Below are positions 10,194-20,009 of a DNA stretch of 64,000 bases, one piece after another. Both the position numbers and the translations under genes were made by a program. Each line of letters begins with the position of its first letter. Position 1 is the first letter of the stretch. The stretch is from Romanomermis culicivorax (lineage: Eukaryota > Nematoda > Enoplea > Mermithida > Mermithidae): positions 310,001 through 374,000 of the forward strand of contig CAWUHX010000265.1 in the NCBI GenBank assembly GCA_963922205.1, given 5' to 3'. The notes beneath the pieces are model-generated. The model was not told the origin of the DNA and searched no databases. It saw only the letters and a program-made list of their open reading frames with translations.

Positions 10194-10428
10194 CATACAT
10201 GCACATAGGGGGGCAGGGGGGTAAACTCCCATACCTGAGACACTGGCCAAAAAATTGTCAAACACCCCTACCTAAACTTTTTCCAAGACAGCTTTTTTCA
10301 TGATTTTTGTGCATATTTTGTATGGAAAATAGGCTTGCAGAACTTTTTTTTTGCTCACCCACCCCCCTGTTCCCAGGCAAACAAGTCCATAAAACCTCCC
10401 CATGGAAAATTCTTGCTGCTAATGTCTG
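10194..10428 (-). mobile_element. hAT-type MITE, family M1, copy 1
   Basis: A 235-bp element, reverse-complement relative of 51567-51818 and 54315-54543. It starts CATACATGCACATAGG and ends AATGTCTG, flanked by related 8-mers (TTCCAAAG left, TTCTGAAG right; 6 of 8 agree). The shared body includes a run matching TTGTATGAAAAACAAGC in the other copies. No coding capacity. Confidence 0.75.
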
Positions 10429-10436
10429 TTCTGAAG

Positions 10437-10860
10437 TATTGAAATATGAAAGCATAAGAGCAGACTCGATATTTATACCAGCAGGAGTCAGTGTGTTGAC
10501 CCATCTAGAGTGCAGTAGGAGGAAGTAACTACAGTAATCATCGATGGTCCTTGCAAGGAAAGGTGCCAGTCCAGTTGAACGCCAAAAATAGTTTGCACTG
10601 GCCTTTCTAGTAGAGAAGAGGCCAGTGCCCTGTAAGAGCACAGGGAAAAGTGCTATAGAAGGGATGCAGACTGTTTGCTAGAGTCAATAAAAGAAGCAGA
10701 AAATAGAAGCAAAAGAATGCACACATGGCTATAGGCAAAGACAAGTGTACGGTACGCAAAAATGAGCATACTGTATAGAATTAAATAAACTGTACAACCA
10801 CATGAGTAGCAGCATGTGACATGGTAGACCTTCAGATAAGGACAACCTCTCCTTGGAGTA
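10437..10860 (-). repeat. LTR remnant of the minus-strand gypsy relative
   Basis: This segment lies just beyond the C-terminal end of the minus-strand integrase, where a 3' LTR is expected. The part 10445-10680 recurs at 48990-49143 plus 49719-49840, where a solo LTR splits it. Minus-strand purine-rich bases near 10846-10858 could be the polypurine tract. Its exact ends are not visible to me. Confidence 0.5.
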
Positions 10861-10887
10861 GGTGTGATTTAGATCCCATTGAGCATA

Positions 10888-12090
10888 TTATTGTCGTCTG
10901 GGAGTGGTGGCACCAGTTCTGGCATAAAGTTTGGGATCAGTGTACTGTCTGATTAGCAGTATCATTGTAAATGTCCGTAACAACTGTGAAGTGGCAAAGT
11001 TGACCTCTGTAGTCACTTGTGATGCGGACTGCTGATCCAGGGGTGCCACTGGGATATCAGTGGACAAGTGGTAGCACTTGGCTTTGTTTACATGGACCAC
11101 TTCAGCTCTGCCCGCATCATACCTAATGGTGACATTGGGGTATGACACATCTGTGACCTCGTGGGGCCTAGTGTAGATTGGGAGCGATTTCAGGGTGAGA
11201 CTGCATTCACTTGGCCTACTGAGTTTCCAAAGCATGCCCTCTACTTTGTACAAGGCATCTTTGACCTCGCAGTTATAAGTCTGTGGATAGATGTCTTGTG
11301 TCCATTAGACTTGGTTCTAAATGATGGTCAGGGGTTTAGTGAAGTGACACTTGACCTTCATATCATAAGTGGATATGTCAATGATGTGCGCCTGAGGGAT
11401 GAAGGTCAAGGCAGAGTCAATTAGTAGCCCAGGGGTTCGTCCATACATGAGCTCAAAGGGTTGGTACCCTGTGGTCTCATCCTGGTGCATGTTGAATACA
11501 AACACTGTGCATGGGAGGTGTTTCTTCCAGTCAGTTTGGTTTTCCTGTAGTTGCATGCTTAAGCTTACAGCTCAAGTTTAGTTGGCCCTTTCAAAGTCAC
11601 TATTTGCCATTGGATGGTAGGCAGTTGACTGGATTTTCATAGTGGAGCAGAGGGCAGTGATGTCAGACACCAGTCTTGATGTTAAATCGGTACCTCAGTC
11701 AGACTGCAGAATTTTAGGGGCATCATGACGACATGCTATCTAAGTTTGGCCACAGTATGTATGGTGATATCCAATGTGGCAAAAGCCGCCACATACTTGG
11801 TCAAGTATTCTATGAAGACCACCATGAACCCATTCACATTTTCTGTTAGGGTCATGGGACCAAAGCAGTCAACTCCAACCCTCTGGAATGGGCCAGTAAA
11901 GCTAATTGGCTTCAGGGTGGCTGTGGTTCTTTATCAGGCATGTTTTTTGCATTGGCAAGTGTCACACTGGTGGAAAAAATATTTGACATCTTTGGTCAGT
12001 GTTTTCCAATGATACTCATATACCTCAAGCAGGAGCGGCTCATCAGCCGGCTTTGACAGCTGTTTGGTCAGTCTGCACTCTTTAGTGGAA
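10888..12090 (-). pseudogene. pol: Ty3/gypsy integrase, minus strand, degenerate
   Basis: Reading from 12090 downwards gives the end of the zinc finger (CDTCQC), a catalytic core beginning GVDCFGPMTLTENVN, a middle section (DWKKHLPCTVFVFNMHQDET at 11500-11530), and the C-terminal domain at 11253-10888. Many stops and frame changes break it. The peptide is clearly related to element A integrase, so this is another member of the same lineage. Confidence 0.75.
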
Positions 12091-12099
12091 TGCAACCTT

Positions 12100-13010
12100 C
12101 AGTGACTTTGCTGACACACCCAGCAAAGTGGACATCCTGCTGTTGGTTTTCGAGGTGCTTTAGTGTGAAGGCAACCTCTGTGGCTTTTTGGTAGGTGGCT
12201 GGGATGGGCACAGTGAAGGATGTGGGAGAGGGTGGCTCCACAATGGCTAGTTTGTTGAGGGGTAGGGCTGAGCTGTGGCTGGATTGTGTTGCAGTCCATC
12301 ATAGGGTATTTTGGTATCCTTGAACTATATGGAGGATTTTCCCCAGTTGAACTGAGCATAGTTGGAGGGGCTCATGAAGTTGATCCCCATGAGGTCAGTG
12401 GAGCAGTTATCTTTGATTTGGACCAAAATGCATTCAGAGACATCTGCAACTGCTACAGTGATGTATCCAGCTCTCAACAGAGAAATGGGGGCACCATTTG
12501 CTGCAATAGGATGCACCTTTGTCTGGATGAGGACCAGGTCAGGGAGCCCAGAGGCCACCTGGCAGTCTAGGAGGGAGAATACTGCTCCTATATCAACCAG
12601 CACAGTGGCTTCCACAAGATTGTTGAGCTGAACCTGAATCTGTGGTGCGTGCCTGTTGTTGTCAGGTTGTTAGGACTGGTACAACAGACAGTCATGACCT
12701 TGAAATGCGGGATCAACAGGAGTTGGTGAGGCTGGAGAGCTTACTGCCCCATAGACCTTGGAAAAGAAGTAGGGTACAGCCGAGATTGAGTTCTGGAGTG
12801 CCTTAAACTGTCAGCACATGATACATAGGGGTAGCCTTGAAGTGCTGATGGAGGGTGTTTGGTTAGGTATGCATCCTCCTTGTGTGAGTCATGGAGAGGG
12901 GGAGAGATGTGTGCTGACAGAGGTGGTTTCACAAGAGTTGCAGTATTCATGCCAGGTGCAGTCATACATGTAATGGAGCCCTGAGGTCTGGCAGAGTCAT
13001 GCGACACTTT
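12100..13010 (-). pseudogene. pro: Gypsy protease and flanking linker, joined to integrase by loss of RT/RNase H
   Basis: The minus frame 12615-12325 reads as aspartic protease with DIGAVFSLLD in place of DTGA. Upstream (13007-12660) is a Pro/Ser-rich linker like that before the protease in element A. Downstream (about 12325-12110) is the protease-RT spacer (DVHFAGCVSK, compare KVHFPACVSE in A). The integrase finger follows directly, so RT and RNase H, about 1.6 kb in element A, are missing. No envelope-like gene lies between linker and protease here. Confidence 0.7.
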
Positions 13011-13029
13011 TGGGCTGGGGGTCAGTTAT

Positions 13030-13395
13030 TGCATCAATAGTAGAAAAATCGATTTTTTCCACATAAAAAGTCCCCAGATAAGTTCAAAAAATTTGAATTT
13101 TTTCTAAAAAAGACCAAAAAAATTTATTCATGGCGCAAAGCACCCAGAAAATTCACGTTTTTGACCATTTTTTGTTCAAAAATTGACATTTTTCAAAATT
13201 TTTTTGACCAAAAGTATGGGGGTTGATACAGCTACCATATGGCTAGCCATAGGATTGGAAAATCCTGGGGGAGGCAGTTATCCAACATGGCTAGCCATAT
13301 TGTCAGGAATTTCTGGGGTGGTCCCCATAGTAGTCCCTCCCCAGTTGCATGTATGGGTGCAGTTGTATGGTGAGGTTGACTTGGGTCAAATCATG
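13030..13395. repeat. Left arm of a large inverted repeat
   Basis: About 320 bp that reappear in reverse complement at about 14430-14770. Shared landmarks are ACCATATGG, TTGGAAAATCCT and CCCATAG blocks. The outermost part is rich in A/T runs with a GCGCAAAGCACC core. Ends are approximate. The pair encloses about 1.05 kb and looks like the terminal inverted repeats of a DNA element. Confidence 0.55.
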
Positions 13396-14030
13396 CAATA
13401 TTGTCATGATGGTGTGGAAATGGGACTTTGGTTTATATAGAGAAATATAATAAAGAGAATTGAAAAGAACCTAATCAGTCACTCCCTAATTCACCTAATC
13501 AGGCCAACACCTTAGGAAGAAGTAGTTTGCAACAGTTCGGTCAATCCCAATTTCAACAAAAGATCAGCTGCTTTGATTCCAAAGAACTGCAGATGATCTG
13601 ACAACATTCTGAGCTCAGGTAACTTCCAGTCAACAAGCAAAACTGAGAAGTCGGGCCAAGAATTGAGTTGTAAATGTAGACTTGCAGGCAGGGTGGTACT
13701 CCCAAGATCCAGGGTCTAACCTGCGTTCCTTCCACTGTGAGATAATCCACAAATATCCAGGTGTTGAATGTTGTATTTGGGCAAAGAAATCCATAAATAC
13801 AAATAAATCAATAAAATAATGCTAATGATCAGTCAGGCCCGCCCATTTCTTTCTTTATCAAATAAACAAACACAATGACCAAAAAACATAAATGTTCAGG
13901 CCTTTTATGGCTGACATCTATGCAAATTGACATCGTCACAAAATATGTCAACTTTGGCTATTTCTTCGCAACCACACGATAGACAATGTCCATCTCTGAC
14001 ATCCCTCGAGCCTCGAAACTGACCAATGGG
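13395..14030. repeat. Interspersed repeat also present at 54.9-56.4 kb
   Basis: The sequence is alignable to 54921-56385 once the MITE (55202-55550) and solo LTR (55598-56146) nested there are ignored. Shared stretches include AGTAGTTTGCAACAGTTC-like and GAATTGAGTTGTAAATGTA blocks. It has no convincing reading frame. Confidence 0.6.
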
Positions 14031-14429
14031 AGGTTGAAAAGATCCATATTATGCCACAATGAAATTTCCAGACATTTTCAGGACCTCTTTCAATCAATGC
14101 AGTTTTCTGATTCTTTTTTGGTCATTCTTGCCCCTTACACAAAGTTTTTGGAATGACCACCCTCTAAGTCAAGTCATTCTTATAGGCATATTGGAATGTC
14201 CACAAGGCCATCCGGCTGCGCTACCTCTTGGTCTGGACACCGACAGATTGATGACTCAGCATCAGCTTGATTTTGATAGTGTACAGCTGATTCCACTTTG
14301 ACCTGCACCAGGGCTGAGGGTCTTCAGTAGCCTCCTCCACATGACCTTCTGTTTCGGACCTTGCGATTGATGAAAAAAATCCTGCTTAGGACATATTGCA
14401 ACGATATTTTTGCATCCGAACATCATCAT

Positions 14430-14770
14430 TCATAACATACATGTAATTGGGGGGAGGCTATGGGAATCCCGCCAGAAATTGTCGACCATACGGCACCCCA
14501 TTGGGCGACCATCCCCTAGGATTTTCCAACCATATGGTTGCTGTAGAGACCCTCATACTTGTAGTCGAAAAAATACTGTCGATTTTAAAAAAAAAAATAG
14601 TCAATAATGTGAATTTTCTGAGCACTTCGCACCATGAATAAATTTTTGGGTCTTTTTAGACAAAAATTACTATTTTTTGAACTATTTCTCAGACTTTTTT
14701 CGAAAAAAAACGAATTTTTTCCTTTAGAGACCCCTTCCTCGAAAATTTTAGGAATTACTGAGCCCCGGGC
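14430..14770. repeat. Right arm of the large inverted repeat
   Basis: Reverse-complement counterpart of 13030-13395 (see that entry). Confidence 0.55.
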
Positions 14771-14774
14771 CCAA

Positions 14775-15095
14775 AAAATTTGTCAGCCCCCCAGACATCG
14801 GATTCTCATTAGATGAATGGTTCATAATGTGAAGGAAACAACAGTCATAACACAGCTTGCGAATGTATGTCATTTGGCTTCACCCAGAAAATTTAGTTCT
14901 CATAATATATAGCGGAGTGAAATCAAAATATTTTTGCTTAATGAAGATAGTTACAGAATTGAAATTAGTTTTGGAATCAAGGAAATTCTGTGCACGTAAG
15001 TTTGAAAATTTCCATACTTTTTTTTCAAGAAAGTTTTTTGTCAATAGTTTATGAGTTTCATATTCATAAAAAATCTTTGAAATGTAAATAGGCAG
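14775..15095. other. AT-rich spacer before element B
   Basis: No gene, repeat pair or motif recognised. Confidence 0.4.
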
Positions 15096-15896
15096 TGTAA
15101 GATAGGTGATAACACATTAGAGTAAAACCCATAGCGTACATGTATATCGGATTACTGTATATAATTTTATTCCTGATGTATTTCCTCGAGTATGTTTGGT
15201 TTTTCGTCTAGTTGACGGCCTGTACATTTTTCCCAAGTATCGTAAAAGCACTTTATTTTTAAGCATTCCCACACCAAAATCCATTAGTAACCCCAATTAA
15301 AAATCGATGCATAATAATTTCACACATTGGCACCTGGTTTTATAACCCACTCGAGTCACATGAAGATGCACATTCCCAAGAAATAGAGTATCCCTCCCAA
15401 AGTCATAAAAGCACCTGCTGTGTAAGAAAATGCAAAACCCCGACCCATAGGCAAAACTCAAGTGGAACACATGGAAAACAGTAAAGCACATGAAAAACTA
15501 AAAGCATGTAGGGGTGGCTGAGCATACGGTAAACTAAAGCATGTAGGCCTGGTTAGGCTAGGCATAAATTAAAGCATGAAGGCATGGTAATAAAAGCATA
15601 CAGTAAACGGAAGCATGTAAAGTGAAGCAACGATTGGTTAGAAAAGCAAAACGAAAGCGGACCTCCCATTCAGTTTGTATTTTATTTGTGATTTCATGTG
15701 TAGAAGCTTGACTTCTGTAATTGCCTGAAACCAGAATGTTCATTATCGTCCATGCTAAGCATAAAGCCGTCAGCCACGTTATTTTTTAATTTAATTGTTG
15801 TTTATTGTCATAGTATTTTGTCGTGTTATTGCCCCCGGGCCTCGTGGACAGATTAGATTTGGACAAGTAAAAGTATCATAGAAATCGGGTATTACA
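15096..15896 (+). repeat. 5' LTR of element B
   Basis: Starts TGTAAGATA and ends GGGTATTACA, 801 bp. Compared with the 3' LTR it lacks about 60 bases after GACCTCCC, which in the 3' copy hold the TATAAAAG box. It is followed by a leader alignable to that of element A. Confidence 0.9.
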
Positions 15897-16134
15897 TATT
15901 TTTGTTGGCCATACCCTATCGTAACCACTGGAACTCCCTGCCCCATTTAGGTGCATCCTTTTCCCAGGCAACCATAGCAAGTAATTTCAGCAAATCGAAA
16001 GCATTTTCCCCCCACCACAGAGTGATAAGTACTTTGTAAGCACCCTTAATGAAACATTGAGTGACACATTCCTACGAATTGAACACAAAGCAAAAACTTT
16101 AATTTGGAAGCACCCACCCAAACACAAATTGAAA

Positions 16135-16888
16135 ATGACCCACCATATGCAAGATGACTTAGGAGAAATCATAAGAGAACAAATAAATGAACTCTTTACT
16201 GAACATTTTCGGACCTTACATACACAATTGCACCAAAATACAGTAAATCCCACCCTAATTGATGACTCAAGAACAGCCAATATACATAACAATATCACAA
16301 ACAATTTTTATGCAAAACCTACAGTATTTATGGGTGGGGTAACCCAACATTTTGGCGATTGGAGCAAAGGACTAGAGCAGTTTATGGTACTATAAAGCAT
16401 GACAGATACTGACAGGCAACTAAAATTGGCATGTTTTTGAAATTCATTTGGGTAGCCCAGCATTAGCAAAATTCAAAAGTTTATAAAATTCTGAAAAACC
16501 CACCCCAAACCTATGGACAGCATAAAACTGTATTACAAGCATGTTTTCCCATCAATACAGACACAGAACTGCACCAACAATTTTTATGGAAACCAAAACA
16601 AAACAGATCGGAAACTGTAACTGAATTTTTGTTTGACCTTGAACATTTAGCAACCCTTGCTTACCCTAATTTCAATTCAGATGCAGGAGAAATGACAATC
16701 AAACCCCTTTTCATGGAAGGCATGCACAACGAAATTAGGGACACACTGAAGTACAGGCATTTCACAAATGTAAACAAAATGTGTGATGAGGCAGCTTATG
16801 TCAAACAACAAATTTTCAGAAATGGATTAAAATCTAACCGCATACCCTTCATGTCCCCCCAACTGCAAACCATTTGTTCATTAGGCAA
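16135..16888 (+). pseudogene. gag: gag of element B, N-terminal and capsid part
   Basis: Starts with ATG in the same context as element A gag (MTHH/MTHQ) and follows it almost residue by residue, but has TAA at 16393-16395, further stops near 16438 and 16482, and frame changes. The frame 16629-16888 is open again (LEHLATLAYPNFNSD). It is cut at 16888 by solo LTR 1; the rest resumes at 17726. Confidence 0.85.
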
Positions 16889-17721
16889 TGTAACAATCAG
16901 ATTTGATATTGGTTGGTTCTCAGCCTAGATTCTACAATACTTTTACTTGCTGCAAAAATGGCGATGGGGGACAGCGGCGATAAAGGGGGCACAACAATTA
17001 TATAACAATAAACAAAGTCGGCGATCGCTTTTGTCGTCGATAATGCACAAACAATTGCTTTGGAATAAACCACGTTTCACGCTTGCATAAAAATGTATCA
17101 ACAACTCAATCAAAATCTACATAAAAATCTGTCTTTTTCCCCGTTTTCTTGTCTTTTATATCACTTCTTTGATCCACGCCCTCACATCCTGGGAGGTCCA
17201 CTTCTGTCAGCTCGCCTAACCAATTGCTGCTTCGCTTACCTGTTTCCGCCTACTGTATGCTTCTTTCCCCACGCCTCTTGCTTTAATTTACTCCTAATTT
17301 CCACGCTTACATGCCTTTTAATCTACAGTATGCCTTGCCGCCTATGTTTCTTAGTTTTTCATGTATTTTTCGGTTTCCATGCATTCCTCCTCAATCCTCT
17401 GTCTGGGTCCGGATTTCTGTACTTTCTACATGGGCAGGTGTGTTTACGCGTTTGGAGGGAATTATTGTACCTACAGAATGTGTATTCTCATGTGCATTAC
17501 GAGGGCCAGGTGCCAATGTGCAAATAATTATGTCCATCTTTAATTGGGTCAATGGGGTGTGGGATGATCAAAATAAAGTGCTTCACATGAATTTATAAGG
17601 TTTGGGTACGAATTCCAGACACCCTTGAGACGATAAATTATAAAAATGAAATAATATTTAATAAATGACTATCACATGCAGTATGCTATATATTTACAGA
17701 TGCGTTAGCAGGTACGTTACA
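16889..17721 (-). mobile_element. Solo LTR 1 (element A-related), inserted in gag of element B
   Basis: 833 bp beginning TGTAACAATC and ending ACGTTACA on the plus strand; the reverse complement aligns with the start of element A LTRs, so its orientation is minus. Exact 4-bp duplication GCAA on both sides (16885-16888, 17722-17725). On the minus strand a TATAAAAG box lies at 17160-17153. Presence of TSD and absence of internal sequence show excision of a full element by LTR-LTR recombination. Confidence 0.9.
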
Positions 17722-17725
17722 GCAA

Positions 17726-18441
17726 CCACACTACACTACAGGGAATCTAACATAAGTTAGAACTACAAGTCAGAGTTGCAATTGCAAATGATGCGAAATT
17801 CTCAAACTCACCTCCAGAATGATAGTAGTAATTTGAGACAAATCACATGTTTTCAATGCAGGCAAGTCAGCCATTTAGCGAGAAATTGTAATTCACCAGG
17901 TACTCAGAAATCAAGCGAAATTTGTTTTTGGAGCAATGTCACTCGAGACTGTAAAAGCAGATGCATTCACTATTACCAGACAGGTCACTGATCCAACCAT
18001 TGCATATCCAAAAGCTACTCTAACGTAGAATGTTTTCTTTGCAAGCAGAAAGGTCACACCAGTAGATATTGCCCCAACCAAATGACCCATAATGTCCAAA
18101 ATTGCATTGAAGAGAGACTACCCCCCACGACAAATGAACATTGATGACCCAGCCCTGTACCCCACATTGCCCACTGTGGACCCCAACATACTTCAGGTAC
18201 AATTATGCCCAACAGTCATAAGCATTTTGACCACAAGTACGTCCTTGACCTACTTGTTCCTGATAGGGGCAGCACTTCAAAAACTGCATCACCAAAAATC
18301 AGTGACACCTTGAAATCAATACCCTCCCTACCAGAAGACTATAAAATTCCACAGAAACGTGAACATCCTGGAACGAGACATCTAAATCTGAGCCAGCACA
18401 CAAAAAAGAACGTCCAATGTTTTCGCTGTTGCATGGCCTAA
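17726..18441 (+). pseudogene. gag: gag of element B, zinc-knuckle region and linker
   Basis: Continues the gag frame after solo LTR 1. Four knuckles can be followed: CFQCRQVSHLARNC (intact), one with the first Cys lost, one with Cys to Tyr and a stop behind it, and an intact one CFLCKQKGHTSRYC. The Pro-rich linker follows (YKIPQK block shared with element A at 2600-2640). Confidence 0.75.
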
Positions 18442-18445
18442 CCAC

Positions 18446-18933
18446 AGACCCCTACACATTCTGCCAGCCAAAAACTCTTCACCTACCCCCAAAGCAAGAA
18501 AAAATCGTAAAGTTCATTTTGCAGCTGGCATTTCCCAATGTGAAAATAGTGACATCTGCAGTTCTGTCTCAAACGTTGTCAGCAAGCCCCAAATCCTGTA
18601 TCCTGACACATGCTTCAGCCCTGTTCCTTGTCTCATTCCCACGAAAAATTCATTTGCCCAATGTCACTTCCCCACCCAAGACAAACAGAAATGGCTCAAT
18701 ACATCCACATGGGTAAAAGGCAAAGTAGATTTGACCAAGAGGGACCTGAATGAAATGGAAAAAGCTGAGCTAATAAATTTCTCATCCAAATACCCCACCC
18801 TTCACACTGAACCGAAAAACGGATGTGCGTCGCAGGACACTTCACTCCCACAGCATTAATACAGATAATTGTAAACCCATTTTTCAGAAACCACCAAAAG
18901 CAAAACAAATCATGAAACAAAAAGTTGAGCAAT
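18446..18933 (+). pseudogene. pol: Protease-RT spacer of element B pol, joined directly to gag linker
   Basis: Encodes KVHFAAGIS, then a block ending LINFSSKYPTLHTEPKN, matching element A 5390-5700 (KVHFPACVS ... LLRALSKYPTLYAKSKM). It ends in KQKVEQ, where solo LTR 2 is inserted; a few more codons follow at 19777-19829. Envelope-like gene and protease are absent between the linker and this stretch. Confidence 0.75.
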
Positions 18934-19772
18934 TGTAACGACCAGATTTGATATTGGTTGGTTCTCAGCCTAGATTCTACAATACTTTTACTTGCTGCAA
19001 AAACGGCGATGGGGGACAACAGTGATAAAGGGGGCATGACAATTATATTACAATAAATGAAGTCGACGATCGCTTTTGTCATCGATAAGACACAAAAGAA
19101 TGCTTGCAAATATACCATGTTTCACGCTTGCATAAAAATTATATCAACAACTAAATGAAAATCTACATAAAAATCTGTCTTTTTCCCCATTTTCTTGTCT
19201 TTTATATCACTTCTCTGATCCACGCCCTCACATGGTGGGAGGTCCGCCTCCGTCGGCTCGCCTAACCAATCACTGCTTTGCTCACCTATTTCCGCCTACT
19301 GTATGCTTCTTTCGCCACACCTCTTGCTTTAATTTACTCTTAATTTCCACGCTTACATGCTTTTAATCTACAGTATGCTTTGCTGCCTATATTTTTTAGT
19401 TTTTCATGTATTTTTCGGTTTTCCATGCATTCCTCCTAAATCTTCTGTCTGGGTCGGGATTTTTGTACTTTCTACATGGGCAGGTGTGTTTAGGCGTCTG
19501 GGGGGAATTATTGTACTTATGGAATGTATATTCTCATGTGCATTACGAGGGTCAGGTGCCAATGTGCAGATAATTATGTCCGTCTTCAATTGGGTCAATG
19601 GGGTGTGGGATAATCAAAACAAAGTGCTTCACATAAATTTATGGGAATATTTTGGGTGTGAATTTCAGACACCCTTGAGACGATAGATTACTAAATGAAA
19701 TTATATTTAATAAATGAATATCACATACTGTACAATCTGTATTTACATTAATGCTTGAGCATGAACATTACA
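18934..19772 (-). mobile_element. Solo LTR 2 (element A-related), inserted in pol remnant of element B
   Basis: 839 bp, TGTAACGACC to CATTACA on the plus strand, minus orientation, flanked by exact 4-bp duplication CAAT (18930-18933, 19773-19776). It is very similar to solo LTR 1 and carries a minus-strand TATAAAAG at 19206-19199. A separate insertion from solo LTR 1, because TSDs differ and the segment between them is plus-strand element B sequence. Confidence 0.9.
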
Positions 19773-20009
19773 CAATTTGAGAAAGCTAATAAAATCAAAG
19801 CAATTCCCCTTTGAGTACAACCTACAGGTCATACATGGCCACAGGGTATACATAGGGTATACATTATCCCTACCCTAAACTTTAGAGTAACCATTTGCTA
19901 TCTGGCGATTTTTGGACAAAATTACAAAAATTACAAAGAAAAATACATTGACAAAAAATAACTGATGCAAGCAATGCACAGTATATGGTTGACAATAAGT
20001 ATGAGAACA

